Assembly (NCBI GenBank): GCA_012513605.1
Contig: JAAZBV010000101.1
Location: forward strand, 1 to 64,000
Length of the DNA: 64,000 nt
Source: Desulfatiglans sp.
GTDB lineage: Bacteria; Desulfobacterota; DSM-4660; Desulfatiglandales; HGW-15
Direction of reading: 5' to 3'
Each line of letters begins with the position of its first letter. Within the stretch, counting starts at the first letter, position 1. The notes under the pieces are model-generated. The model was given only the letters and a program-made list of their open reading frames with translations, made no database searches and was not told the origin of the DNA. A program made the position numbers and the translations under genes. This document shows, piece by piece, positions 23,250 through 32,682 of this stretch.

Positions 23250-24179
23250 TTGGAAGAAAAAGAGATAGTCATTATAGGTTCCGGTCCTGCCGGCCTGACA
23301 GCAGCTATATATGCCTCAAGGGCTGGTTATTCTCCCCTTGTTATTGAAGGGGTTCCAAGTGGAGGACAGCTCCTTGTTACTACAGATGTGGAAAACTTCC
23401 CCGGTTTTCCTGATGGCATTTCAGGGCCTGAGCTGATAGAAAACATGCGAAAACAGGCTGAAAGATTTGGAACACAGTTTGTTATGAAGGATGCAACAGC
23501 AGTGGATCTTGGTGTATACCCCTTCAAGGTAACAGCAGAGGATACTGAATACATGGCCAAAAGCCTTATTATAGCAACAGGCGCAAAGGCAAAATGGCTT
23601 GATCTTCCATCTGTCGAGGAATTTAAGGGAAGGGGTATTTCCGGTTGCGCTACATGCGATGGATTCTTTTTCAGGGATCGCAAGGTCTTTGTAATAGGAG
23701 GGGGTGACACTGCCGCTGAAGAGGCGCTTTTTCTTGCCAGGTTTGCAAAGGAGGTTATCATTGTCCATAGAAGGGATAAACTCCGGACTGAGAAATATGT
23801 GCAGGAAAAGCTCTTTAATAATCCAAAGATCAGTATTGTATGGGACTCAACTGTAGAGGAAATCAAGGGATCAAAGGAGGCCGGTGTTGAAAAGATCATA
23901 TTAAAAAATATCAAGACCGGCGCAGTTACAGAACAGAGCGCAGATGGAATATTTATGGGTATAGGCTATTCTCCTGCAACAGAACTGTTCCGTGGTCAGC
24001 TCACGCTTGATGAAGGGGGTTATATTGTCTGCCATGACGGCGCAAAGACCAGCGTAAAGGGGGTATTTGCTGCAGGGGATGTAAGGGACCCCATGTTCAG
24101 GCAGGCAGTAGCAGCTGCCGGAACCGGCTGTAAGGCCTCATTAGAAGCCGAACATTTTCTGGAAAACATGGTGGCATAA
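23250..24179 (+). CDS. trxB: Thioredoxin reductase
   Basis: 309 residues. N-terminal FAD-binding GSGPAGLTAAIYASRAG, active-site disulfide in GCATCDGFFF at about 135-142, and NADPH-binding GGGDTAAEEALFLARFA; C-terminal GVFAAGDVRDPMFRQAVAAAG. Reduces thioredoxin with NADPH in the cytoplasm. Start is TTG with GGAGC upstream. Thioredoxin follows 128 bases later, forming the classical thiol-reducing pair that serves Tpx and other peroxidases. Confidence 0.95.
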   Translation: MEEKEIVIIGSGPAGLTAAIYASRAGYSPLVIEGVPSGGQLLVTTDVENFPGFPDGISGPELIENMRKQAERFGTQFVMKDATAVDLGVYPFKVTAEDTEYMAKSLIIATGAKAKWLDLPSVEEFKGRGISGCATCDGFFFRDRKVFVIGGGDTAAEEALFLARFAKEVIIVHRRDKLRTEKYVQEKLFNNPKISIVWDSTVEEIKGSKEAGVEKIILKNIKTGAVTEQSADGIFMGIGYSPATELFRGQLTLDEGGYIVCHDGAKTSVKGVFAAGDVRDPMFRQAVAAAGTGCKASLEAEHFLENMVA

Positions 24180-24307
24180 CCTGACATACCCTGTTATTTC
24201 AATATGTTACACTGATTAATGCAGGATGTAAACACAGTTCTTTATGTTGACAAAATATAAGGCGCGTGCTAATTCAACTTTAATAATTATAAAGAAAGGA
24301 GATAGAG

Positions 24308-24631
24308 ATGGGTAATATTCTTGAGGTTACTGATGCCAATTTCGATGCGGAGATTGTAAATGCTGAGACACCTTCGATGATTGACTTCTGGGCAGAGTGG
24401 TGCGGTCCGTGCAAAAAGGTGGGGCCTGTTGTTGAGGAGCTGGCAGCAGAATACAAGGGTAAAATAAAGATTGCCAAGATGGATGTAGACAACAATAGAG
24501 AGACCCCTGCAAAATATGGCATCCGAAATATCCCGACACTTATCTTTTTCAAGGGTGGAAATGTGGTTCAGACCATCGTAGGCGCCCAGTCAAAGAGTTC
24601 AATAGACGGAGAGCTTAAAAAACTTTTATAA
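24308..24631 (+). CDS. trxA: Thioredoxin
   Basis: 107 residues with the active site WAEWCGPCKKVGP and the cis-Pro in RNIPTLIFFKGG. Cytoplasmic disulfide reductase. Its own promoter region lies in the 128 bases after trxB (TTGACA at 24247), and SD AAAGGAGA precedes the ATG. A short hairpin ACGGGC-GTG-GCCCGT (24651-24665) follows. Confidence 0.96.
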   Translation: MGNILEVTDANFDAEIVNAETPSMIDFWAEWCGPCKKVGPVVEELAAEYKGKIKIAKMDVDNNRETPAKYGIRNIPTLIFFKGGNVVQTIVGAQSKSSIDGELKKLL

Positions 24632-24705
24632 TTTTATTTATATAATAACAACGGGCGTGGCCCGTGACATATGTGAGCCATGCCGATTTTTAAAAGAGTA
24701 AAAAA

Positions 24706-25398
24706 ATGATGCCCAGATCCATTCCCTTTTTGAAATACTGTATTTTAATATTATCCCTGTTTTTGATCTCCTCCGGGTGCGCAACCAAAAAGGCCCGGAA
24801 AATTGATGAAATGGGTCATGCTGAACTGCTTGAAAAGGGGTTAAATCATCTGAAAAAAAGTGATTATGTCAATGCCCTTACAACCCTTCAGATGGTAAAA
24901 AACAGGTACCCATATACAGACTCAGCCATTGTTGCATCGCTTAAACTGGCTGACACCTATTATGAGCTTGGCGAGTATGAATCAGCATATGCTCTGTATT
25001 ACGAATTCGACAGGTATCACCCAAAGGATGAGAATGTCCCCTATGTAAAATACCGCAAGGGTATGTGCTACTTTATCAAAATAAAAGGCTTTGACCGCGA
25101 ACAGAACCATGCACAGATGGCAAGGATAGAATTTGAAAGACTCATTGCCCAGCACCCTGACAATGAATACTCAAAAAAGGCAAGAAGGCATCTAAGGGAG
25201 TGCATGATAAATCTTGCTAATTTTGAGATTTATACAGGGGACTTTTATTACAGGCAGAAAAACTACAGGTCAGCCCTCCTGAGGTACACATATGCCCTGA
25301 AAAACTTCCCTGATGTGGGCCACTACTATGATGCCATTAACAAGATCAGCCTCTGCAACATGAAGATTGCTGAACTGGAAAAAGAATCGGCTGATTAG
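24706..25398 (+). CDS. bamD: Outer membrane assembly lipoprotein BamD-like
   Basis: 230 residues. Lipoprotein signal with lipobox SSGC (ILILSLFLISSGCATKK), then TPR-like helical repeats: LLEKGLNHLKKSDYVNALTTLQMVKNRYPYTDSA and further DTYYELGEYESAYALYYEFDRYHP, GMCYFIKIKGFDREQ. These match the BamD/ComL/YfiO family, which works with BamA in inserting outer-membrane barrels. A BamA gene lies at 45-48 kb. It faces alaS tail to tail with 10 bases between stops. Confidence 0.9.
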   Translation: MMPRSIPFLKYCILILSLFLISSGCATKKARKIDEMGHAELLEKGLNHLKKSDYVNALTTLQMVKNRYPYTDSAIVASLKLADTYYELGEYESAYALYYEFDRYHPKDENVPYVKYRKGMCYFIKIKGFDREQNHAQMARIEFERLIAQHPDNEYSKKARRHLRECMINLANFEIYTGDFYYRQKNYRSALLRYTYALKNFPDVGHYYDAINKISLCNMKIAELEKESAD

Positions 25399-25408
25399 AA
25401 AAACCCAA

Positions 25409-28045
25409 TCAACCGGTAATCATTTTATCGATTGATCCCAGGGCCTGGGCAAGTTTTTGAGGGTCGCTGCCCCCGCCCTGGGCCATATCAGGCCTGCCCC
25501 CGCCCTTTCCGCCAACGATCTCTGACATCTCCCTAATTATTTTCCCGGCATTATATCTCTTTGTAAGGTCATCTGTGACGGCACATATAAGCATAACCTT
25601 GCCTTCACTCTTTGAGCCTAAGACTATGATCCCGGATGCAAGTTTTTCCCTTATCCTGTCCACATAATCGCGAAGCTCTTTGGGTGAGAGTTCATCAAGC
25701 TCTTTAGCCAGCACCTTTATACCGCCAATCTCTTTCAGGCCTGAAAGGATATCCCCTGATTCCTTTGAGATGATCTTTGCCTTAAGGGCCTCTATATCCG
25801 CATCTTTCTGTTTTAAGTCCCTTAACACCTGGTTTATCTTTTCTATAAGCTGGTCAGGAGTAGTCTTTAATAATGCGGCAGCCTCTTTTATCTCATTATC
25901 CTTTGCCTGGGAATAGAGAACAGCAGCCTTACCGGTTACAGCCTCGATCCTCCTGACATTTGCAGCCACTGCCCCTTCTGATACTATCTTAAAAAATCCT
26001 ATATCGCCTGTGCTGTGTGTATGGGTGCCCCCGCAGAGCTCCATGCTGACGCCCTGGCCTACGCTTACCACCCTTACATTGGCGCCATACCTCTCTTCAA
26101 ATATTGCCATAGCCCCTGTCTTTGATGCATCTTCCCTTGTCATCACCTCTGTTGATACAGGGTGATTGTCCCTGATATGCATGTTTACAAGGGCCTCCAC
26201 CTCCATGAGCTTTTCCTTTTCTACCTGCGCAAAATGGCTGAAATCAAAACGCAGCCGCTCAGCAGATACCTGTGACCCCGCCTGCTTGACATGGTCTCCT
26301 AAGATTTCCCTGAGGGCGCTGTGCAATAGATGTGTGGCAGTATGGTTTGCCTGTATGGCCCTTCTTCTTTCATAATCCACGTGTGCGGTTATCTCATCGC
26401 CTGTTTTTACACTCCCGCTTTCTACTGTGCCTTTATGTATAATAAGGTCACTGCCTGCCTTTATGGTGTCTGTGATCATGATCTTTACGCTGCTGTTACC
26501 AAGCACCCCCTGATCACCCACCTGCCCCCCGCTTTCACCATAAAAGGGGGTGGATACAAGGAGTATCTCCACAGCATCATTAGCCTTTGCCTCAGAGGCA
26601 TCTTTGCCATTTACAAGAATGGCTGCTACCTTTGATTTAAAATCCTGCTCCTGATCACGCATAAAATTGCACCTGATGCCGCAGGAGGCAAGCTTTTTGT
26701 AAACCTCCGGGATCTTCTCCTCACCGCTCCCCTTCCATGATTCCCTTGACTGGTTTCTCTGGGTTGACATGGACTTTTCATATGACTCCATGTCTATAGT
26801 CAGCCCTTCGTCCCTGGCAACATCCTGCACTATATCCAGGGAAAGCCCATAGGTGTCATAGAGTTTAAAGGCCAGCTCACCGGGGATTACAGTACCCCTG
26901 CCTGATTTGATCTTTTCTATCTCATCACTTAATATCTTCATGCTGTAAAAGAGGGTGTCGGCAAACCTCTTTTCTTCATTTACCAGAACCCCTTTGATAA
27001 ATGACCTTGAACCCTCAAGGTCTGTATAATGGCCGCCCATTGCGTCTATCACACTCTCTGCAACACTGTAAAAGAAGGGCTGTTTGAACCCCAGTACCTG
27101 GCCGTACCTTATGGCCCTGCGGATGATGCGCCTTAAGACATAGCCGCGCCCCTCATTTGATGGCATAATACCATCGCCTATAAGAAATGCGGCTGCCCTT
27201 GCATGGTCAGATATCACCCTGAAGGAGAGATCGCTTTTTTCACGCTCGCCATATTTAATAGATGAAAGCTCCTGGATGCGGTTTATGGGAACAGTGAATA
27301 TATCTGTATCATAGTTGCTCTTTACACCCTGGATAACAGCGGTTACCCTTTCAAGACCCATGCCGGTATCTATATTGGGTTTGGGAAGCGGGGTGAGTTT
27401 ACCTGACGGGCTTCTATCAAACTGTGTGAATACAAGGTTCCATATCTCAAGAAAACGGTCACAGTCACATGCAGGGCCGCAGTCAGGCCTGCCGCAGCCT
27501 ACTGTTGCACCCTGGTCAAAGTGTATCTCAGAACATGGGCCACATGGGCCTGTGTCACCCATTGCCCAGAAATTATCCTTTTCACCGAGCCTCGTAATGC
27601 GTGAGGAAGGTATGCCTATCTTTTTTTCCCATATATCATGTGCCTCATCGTCATCCTTATATATGGTGATATGGAGCCTATCCTTATCAAGCCTATAGCC
27701 CTCCATAAGCAGTTCCCATGCCCAGGTAATGGCCTCCTCCTTGAAATAATCACCAAATGAGAAATTGCCGAGCATCTCAAAAAAGGTGTGATGCCTTGCG
27801 GTATAACCCACATTTTCAAGGTCATTGTGCTTTCCGCCTGCCCTCACACACTTCTGCGAGGTGGCAGCACGGGTGTAGCCCCTTCTTTCTTCCCCTAAAA
27901 AAAGCCCTTTGAACTGCACCATCCCGGCGTTTGTAAAAAGAAGAGTCGGGTCATCCCTTGGGATAAGGGATGAACTTGCTACAACCTCATGGCCTTTACC
28001 CTTGAAAAAATCCAGGTATTTTGCTCTGATTTCCTTGTGATCCAT
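25409..28045 (-). CDS. alaS: Alanyl-tRNA synthetase
   Basis: 878 residues, full length. Class II start (KYLDFFKGKGHEVVASSSLIPRDDPTLLFTNAGMVQFKGLFLG), GWGGGGRPDMA-type editing/C-Ala end (GGKGGGRPDMAQGGGSDPQK), editing-domain metal site HTATHLLHSALR and CGGTH. Charges tRNA-Ala. Downstream of recA with 18 bases between, so a recA-alaS operon. Only one terminal feature of note: the gene ends convergently with bamD. Confidence 0.97.
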   Translation of the reverse strand: MDHKEIRAKYLDFFKGKGHEVVASSSLIPRDDPTLLFTNAGMVQFKGLFLGEERRGYTRAATSQKCVRAGGKHNDLENVGYTARHHTFFEMLGNFSFGDYFKEEAITWAWELLMEGYRLDKDRLHITIYKDDDEAHDIWEKKIGIPSSRITRLGEKDNFWAMGDTGPCGPCSEIHFDQGATVGCGRPDCGPACDCDRFLEIWNLVFTQFDRSPSGKLTPLPKPNIDTGMGLERVTAVIQGVKSNYDTDIFTVPINRIQELSSIKYGEREKSDLSFRVISDHARAAAFLIGDGIMPSNEGRGYVLRRIIRRAIRYGQVLGFKQPFFYSVAESVIDAMGGHYTDLEGSRSFIKGVLVNEEKRFADTLFYSMKILSDEIEKIKSGRGTVIPGELAFKLYDTYGLSLDIVQDVARDEGLTIDMESYEKSMSTQRNQSRESWKGSGEEKIPEVYKKLASCGIRCNFMRDQEQDFKSKVAAILVNGKDASEAKANDAVEILLVSTPFYGESGGQVGDQGVLGNSSVKIMITDTIKAGSDLIIHKGTVESGSVKTGDEITAHVDYERRRAIQANHTATHLLHSALREILGDHVKQAGSQVSAERLRFDFSHFAQVEKEKLMEVEALVNMHIRDNHPVSTEVMTREDASKTGAMAIFEERYGANVRVVSVGQGVSMELCGGTHTHSTGDIGFFKIVSEGAVAANVRRIEAVTGKAAVLYSQAKDNEIKEAAALLKTTPDQLIEKINQVLRDLKQKDADIEALKAKIISKESGDILSGLKEIGGIKVLAKELDELSPKELRDYVDRIREKLASGIIVLGSKSEGKVMLICAVTDDLTKRYNAGKIIREMSEIVGGKGGGRPDMAQGGGSDPQKLAQALGSIDKMITG

Positions 28046-28063
28046 TTATCTTATAATCCTTTG

Positions 28064-29095
28064 TTATTCCTGATTTTCAGATTCGATAGTGGGTTTTGTC
28101 TTCCAGACACCTGCCTTTTCCATTACAAGCTCGGAAATCCGGTTCAGTATATCCACATTTTCTGCGAGGAATTTTTTAACATTCTCCCTGCCCTGGCCTA
28201 TCCTCTCACCTTCAAAGGAGTACCATGCGCCGCTCTTTTCAACGATACCCATCTCAGCGCCAAGGTCAAGCACATCCCCCTCCTTTGATATGCCGTGGCC
28301 ATAGATGATATCAAACTCCGCCTCCTTAAAGGGCGGGGCCACCTTGTTCTTAACCACCTTTACCTTGGTCCTGGAGCCTATTACGTCATTCCCCTCTTTT
28401 ATTGCGCCTGTGCGGCGTATATCAAGCCTCTGGGTAGCATAGAATTTAAGGGCATTACCGCCAGTGGTGGTTTCAGGGCTCCCGAACATAACACCTATCT
28501 TCATCCTGATCTGGTTGATAAATATGACGCATGTCTTTGATTTGCTTATGGTAGCGGTAAGTTTCCTTAATGCCTGTGACATAAGCCTTGCCTGAAGGCC
28601 CATGTGCTGGTCCCCCATGTCGCCCTCTATCTCTGCCCGTGGCACAAGTGCCGCAACAGAGTCTATTACAAGCACATCAATGGCGCCGCTCCTTACCAGA
28701 ATTTCTGCTATGTCAAGCCCCTGCTCGCCTGTATCCGGCTGTGAAACAAGGAGGCTGTCAACATCAACGCCGAGCTTTCTGGCATAGGCCATATCAAGAG
28801 CATGCTCCGCATCTATAAAGGCAACCATACCTTCAAGCTTCTGCGCCTCTGCGGATATATGAAGGGCAAGGGTGGTCTTTCCGGAGGACTCAGGGCCGTA
28901 GATCTCAATAACCCTTCCTCTGGGCACACCGCCCACACCGAGGGCAATGTCAAGGGCAAGGGAGCCTGTAGGAATGGCAGGCACAACGATGATATTATCA
29001 TCGCTCATCTTCATTATAGCCCCCCGGCCAAACTGCTTTTCTATCTGAGAAATGGCCTGTTCAACCGCCTTGTTTCTTTCTAAAGTATCCGCCAT
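28064..29095 (-). CDS. recA: RecA recombinase
   Basis: 343 residues. Walker [10 protein letters not shown], conserved FIDAEHALD and the core [31 protein letters not shown]; the C-terminal acidic tail is short. Homologous recombination and LexA cleavage. First gene of a recA-alaS unit. No LexA-box was recognised in the 130 bases upstream. To its left is housekeeping DNA and to its right an AT-rich accessory island begins. Confidence 0.97.
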   Translation of the reverse strand: MADTLERNKAVEQAISQIEKQFGRGAIMKMSDDNIIVVPAIPTGSLALDIALGVGGVPRGRVIEIYGPESSGKTTLALHISAEAQKLEGMVAFIDAEHALDMAYARKLGVDVDSLLVSQPDTGEQGLDIAEILVRSGAIDVLVIDSVAALVPRAEIEGDMGDQHMGLQARLMSQALRKLTATISKSKTCVIFINQIRMKIGVMFGSPETTTGGNALKFYATQRLDIRRTGAIKEGNDVIGSRTKVKVVKNKVAPPFKEAEFDIIYGHGISKEGDVLDLGAEMGIVEKSGAWYSFEGERIGQGRENVKKFLAENVDILNRISELVMEKAGVWKTKPTIESENQE

Positions 29096-29224
29096 AAATT
29101 ACCCCCTTATTATCTACATGTTTATGTGTAAAACAGTTAAATCGTCTTTATTATTAAACAAAGATAAGATGACCTGTTACTGCAAGCCCATTCTTATACT
29201 ACAGATAAAAGTATAAAATCAATA

Positions 29225-29275
29225 ATGAATGATGAATGATGAATGGTGAGTTGAGAATTGTGAAGGGTGAATTAT
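29225..29275. repeat. Short TGAATGATG/GTGAATT repeat tract
   Basis: Overlapping TGAATGATGAATGATGAATGGTGAG units followed by GAATTGTGAAGGGTGAATT. The same phrases occur in inverted orientation at 37592-37679 at the other side of the island (for example CACAATTCACCCTTCACC). Confidence 0.6.
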
Positions 29276-29357
29276 TTTTTGCAATATTTTCTTTCTTACC
29301 ATTAACCATTTACCATTCAAAATTCACCATTAATTCCTTTTTATACCAGCCAGCTTC

Positions 29358-29503
29358 TAAACCCGTTGAATTCGACGGGTTTAAAATAAAGCACTAAAAA
29401 ACTAACCGCTAATTCCCCCGAATTCGAGGGAATATAACCTTATATATCGTCATCCATTTCCCATTTACCTCCTTTATGAACTATCCGGGATTTCCGGATA
29501 GTT
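29358..29503. repeat. Three consecutive hairpins with GAATTCG/GGATTTCC centres
   Basis: TAAACCCGT..ACGGGTTTA (29358-29383), ATTCCC..GGGAAT with a GAATTCG centre (29412-29433) and AACTATCCGG..CCGGATAGTT with loop GATTT (29479-29503). A related hairpin AACTATTCG..CGAATAGTT lies at 37564-37588. They may be terminators or a repeat family. Confidence 0.55.
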
Positions 29504-29515
29504 GCTTTAAGGGTT

Positions 29516-29742
29516 TTAATCCGGTTTCCATTTTTTGAAATGCTTAATATCTGTCCAGCTATAGCCTATTAAATCAATACTTCCAGTCCACATGACTAGC
29601 GGGCAGTTTATTGAGTTCTTTTTCATCTGCTTCCAGTTAGGCAGGTATTTTTCATATTCGATAGCGACCTCTTTCCTAAGTCTGATGAATTCCTTTTTTA
29701 CCTGCGTTTCTACCGGCGTTTCTACCGGCGTTTCTACCGGCG
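29516..29742 (-). pseudogene. Possible gene remnant with (ETPV)n repeats
   Basis: On the minus strand an open frame of about 75 codons ends FKKWKPD. It reads ETPVETPVETPVETQVKKEF near its start because of a 12-bp tandem repeat (29706-29741), then FIRLRKEVAIEYEKYL and MWTGSIDLIGYSW. There is a stop codon just upstream of the first repeat and no start codon before it, so it is either a truncated gene or starts at an internal ATG (MKKNSINCP). No family recognised. Confidence 0.3.
29706..29741. repeat. 12-bp tandem repeat, three copies
   Basis: Unit GTTTCTACCGGC repeated three times exactly, flanked by partial copies GCGTTTCTACC-like on the left and GTTTTTCAT on the right. In the minus-strand frame it encodes the repeat ETPV. 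Confidence 0.85.
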
Positions 29743-29894
29743 TTTTTCATGAACCCTGTCTATTTTATTCTTTTGGGAAATTTTTAATACTTATGCACTT
29801 TTTACGGCCCATTTTGCCATCTTAAACATCTCAACTCCAGAAATCACGTTTGAGCACATACTGTGTAATAATTGCCCTAAGATATACCCATCTC

Positions 29895-29925
29895 AATTGT
29901 CGTATCAATGATACGACAATTTTTT
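29895..29925 (+). terminator. Perfect 12-bp hairpin with T-run
   Basis: AATTGTCGTATC, loop AAT, GATACGACAATT, then TTTTTT. It lies 73 bases after the Res stop codon on the minus strand (where a short A-run follows). It can act in either direction, probably ending the restriction operon. Confidence 0.6.
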
Positions 29926-29997
29926 CATCCGGGAAAACAGAAGCAGCCTGCATCATTCTTCTAATTTAGAAATAAAAAGATAACGCATTTGAATTAT

Positions 29998-32682
29998 TTA
30001 ACCTTTATATTCCCTGAAGGTTTTCATGAGATCATTGAAATTCTTTGGTCTGTATCTTTGGAAACCCGCTTCATCCACATAAGCATAATCAAAATGGAAT
30101 TCACTCTGGGCAATATTGATATCTTCACACCACTGCTTTAATCGGCCCATCTTTTCAGGGACATCCATATCTTCAAGTCCTTTGGTTTCAACAATAACAA
30201 TTTCTTTTTCTGATACCTTCACTAGAAAATCAGGGTAATAATTGGATGGAAACCCATCTTTATTGATATAGTCGATCGTAAAATGGACTGCTAAAAAATT
30301 CTTAGCGTAAGAAATGATATCGTCGCAATCTTCCAAAAAAGCTGTAAATTCCAACTCAAGCCCACTGTCACCAATTATCTTATTAAAAACAGATTTCCGG
30401 GGGATGATATAACCCTGATCTTTTACGACAAAAGGCCTTGTTTTTCTCAGCTTGATATAGTCGCGGATTTCTGTCTCGCCTTTATCCTTTACAGTCAATT
30501 CATTGATATACTTTTTAAAGCTTTCAATGATTGCCTTCGTTGCATTTAATTCCGAAAGATTCCTTAACGTATTCAAGTCATCTATTTCAATATGCTTTGT
30601 GAAGAGGTGGTCAGTAATAAATTCCTTCATCTTGCCATACAGAATGTCATACCCGCTAACAAGCCTTAAATCCTTCATTATTGTTTTAGTAAAATATCCT
30701 ATAACACTCCTGTAGTCGGCAACTGCTGTTGTATCAAGCAGGGTGATATGGTTTATATCGTTGGTGGTTATATCTTTAAATATTATCTCCCGCTTCTGTT
30801 CTTCTGAAAATTGCCGATATTCTAATTTTTGGTGCCCGAAGCATGCCGGATCGAGTTCTGATATATTTTTATATTCCCTGTATATTCTGGGTGAAAGAAC
30901 AGGGATTTTAATATCAAGCTTATCAATATCCTTTTTTGTATTTTCGAGATCGACCTCAACAATTAATGGCGATTTAGGCCCAGTACCTTCACCCATTGGT
31001 TTGCGCTCAAGCTCAACACCTTCGCTTTTTATAGATTCAACAAACTCCATGAAGGCATCTGTCCCAACAACGCTTACAAATTCTTCTATGCCAGTACCGA
31101 AATACATGCGACGCAGGCCACGCCCAAGGGTCTGTTCAGGGAGTATATTACTTTTTGATGCGTATGCCCTTAATCCTACAATAGTAGTGACATTCCTTAC
31201 ATCCCAGCCTTCCTTGAGCATAAGAACCGACACAATAACTTTGAATGGGCTATCCCAGCTGTCTATTTTATTCGCCTGTTCTCTGAGCCTGTCCAGTTCA
31301 TCCTTGCTTTTTCCTGTTACTATCTCAGAGATTTCACCGCTCTGATTCGTATGAATTGTCATTACTGCATCTTTAAATTCAGGAAAGGTAGATTCCAGGT
31401 ATTCGGCTACCTCATCACAGTTTTTGGTATCATCGGTCATGATAAAAAGGATGGCCTTTTTACCCACCTTTTCATGCTCAGGGTAAACCTTGCGCCATTC
31501 TTCAACCCCCAGATTAATGTAATCGGCATATCTTTCTGTAAAGATGGCACTCTGCTTTTCGACAAGTTTTGAACGGCTTGCACTGTCAGGAAGAACCGGA
31601 TGCTTTACAACATTCTGAGAGATTGCCTCAACCAGGGGATAGTCAGATATAGTCTGAACAAATATTGCTCCATTGTTATGCTTTGGTGTTGCTGTCACAT
31701 CTACCTGCAATGAAAGGAATTTATCTTTCTGAAGCAGTTTATTGTGGATATCCTGAATAGATTTAAACCAGGCTAGCTTCGGGTTATGTATATGGTGCGC
31801 CTCATCGTTTAGGATAACAAGTTCATCAATGTCTCGGACAATTTCACCAAGATCGACCTTTGAATCATTTGTTTTTCCAACTGGCCGTTTGCCCAAGAAA
31901 TAATCCATGGTGTTTTCATCTGTGAAGCTGGCCTCTAAGGTATCTGAAGAATAAACCCTGTGTATATTTGTCAGAAAAATATTACCGGTCTTTCTTCCTA
32001 TCCTAACCTCATCCTGGATATGCAGGGTAAGTTGAAAATCATCCTGCCAGTTCTGCCCATCATAGCCATTTTCAGGAAGTACAGGGTCTTGAAAAAATAT
32101 CCGCAGGCCGTCAAAGTCATTTCGAATACGGTCAAGAACAATAATATTTGGGGCAATAACCAGAAAGTTTCTGGCAAGATCAGAGTCTTCCTCATATGTT
32201 TTATGGAAAAAGGACCAGGCAAGTAAAAGACTCATTACCTTTGTCTTGCCGCTTCCTGTTGCCATCTTCACAACCAGTCTGCGCCAGTTTTCATCAAACA
32301 TTCCGGCAGAAACCGCCTGAGATGAATCATATCGTAAAAGGTCATATTTATCCCTGAACTTTACAACATCATAAAGATAGACGATGGTTTCAACAGCTTC
32401 CCTCTGAGCATAATAATATCTGAAGGGGGTTACAGAACCATCTGACTGTGAGATAAGGTGCTCAGTTTTGAACCACCAGTTTAATAATGAGATGCTTGTG
32501 TTTGTGGCTCCTTCATAACCCTTTTTTCGCCATTCATGTATTTCCTCACGGAGGAGGTGCACGAGGGGAGGAAGCAGTTTTTCATAGCTTGATTCACGTA
32601 GCACCTCGTCAGCCGGAAACCAGCGGATATCAGGGTTTAGGATCTCATAGGGTGAAGATGGAAAATCAGGATGTATTGCCAT
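29998..32682 (-). CDS. res: Type III restriction endonuclease subunit (Res)
   Basis: 894 residues. SF2 helicase: Walker A ATGSGKTK at 141-148, DEAH at 293-296 (LNDEAHHIHN), motif III VDVTATPK near 343, motif VI EQTLGRGLRRM near 530. The C-terminal nuclease has a PD-(D/E)xK site: YYPDFLVKV near 816 and VETKGLE near 831. Such Res subunits track along DNA with ATP and cut near unmodified recognition sites. The ATG overlaps the last base of the mod stop codon (TAATG), so they are translationally coupled. Confidence 0.93.
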   Translation of the reverse strand: MAIHPDFPSSPYEILNPDIRWFPADEVLRESSYEKLLPPLVHLLREEIHEWRKKGYEGATNTSISLLNWWFKTEHLISQSDGSVTPFRYYYAQREAVETIVYLYDVVKFRDKYDLLRYDSSQAVSAGMFDENWRRLVVKMATGSGKTKVMSLLLAWSFFHKTYEEDSDLARNFLVIAPNIIVLDRIRNDFDGLRIFFQDPVLPENGYDGQNWQDDFQLTLHIQDEVRIGRKTGNIFLTNIHRVYSSDTLEASFTDENTMDYFLGKRPVGKTNDSKVDLGEIVRDIDELVILNDEAHHIHNPKLAWFKSIQDIHNKLLQKDKFLSLQVDVTATPKHNNGAIFVQTISDYPLVEAISQNVVKHPVLPDSASRSKLVEKQSAIFTERYADYINLGVEEWRKVYPEHEKVGKKAILFIMTDDTKNCDEVAEYLESTFPEFKDAVMTIHTNQSGEISEIVTGKSKDELDRLREQANKIDSWDSPFKVIVSVLMLKEGWDVRNVTTIVGLRAYASKSNILPEQTLGRGLRRMYFGTGIEEFVSVVGTDAFMEFVESIKSEGVELERKPMGEGTGPKSPLIVEVDLENTKKDIDKLDIKIPVLSPRIYREYKNISELDPACFGHQKLEYRQFSEEQKREIIFKDITTNDINHITLLDTTAVADYRSVIGYFTKTIMKDLRLVSGYDILYGKMKEFITDHLFTKHIEIDDLNTLRNLSELNATKAIIESFKKYINELTVKDKGETEIRDYIKLRKTRPFVVKDQGYIIPRKSVFNKIIGDSGLELEFTAFLEDCDDIISYAKNFLAVHFTIDYINKDGFPSNYYPDFLVKVSEKEIVIVETKGLEDMDVPEKMGRLKQWCEDINIAQSEFHFDYAYVDEAGFQRYRPKNFNDLMKTFREYKG

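Larger units (their letters stand above)
29096..29997. other. Repeat-rich intergenic region at the left border of the restriction island
   Basis: About 900 bases without an intact gene. It contains short TGAATGATGAATGG-type repeats (29225-29280), three hairpins with AT-rich or GAATTCG centres (29358-29383, 29412-29433, 29479-29503), a possible gene remnant on the minus strand (29516-29742) with a 12-bp tandem repeat, and a terminator-like hairpin (29895-29925). Confidence 0.6.

Noticed and set aside
26330-26635. Long frames opposite alaS and recA (for example 26330-26635 and 28588-28818)
   Set aside because: They lie antisense inside conserved housekeeping genes and have no independent signals; they are shadows.
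29100-29160. LexA-box upstream of recA
   Set aside because: No convincing inverted operator was found in the 100 bases upstream; not reported as a feature.
29706-29741. 12-bp tandem repeat as a phase-variation tract for the mod gene
   Set aside because: It lies outside mod and downstream of res, so slippage would not alter the reading frame of either. A separate frame remnant is the simpler reading.
29592-29825. Plus-strand frame with VSTGVSTGV repeat as a gene
   Set aside because: It is produced by the same 12-bp tandem repeat read in another frame, with no ribosome binding site or family similarity.
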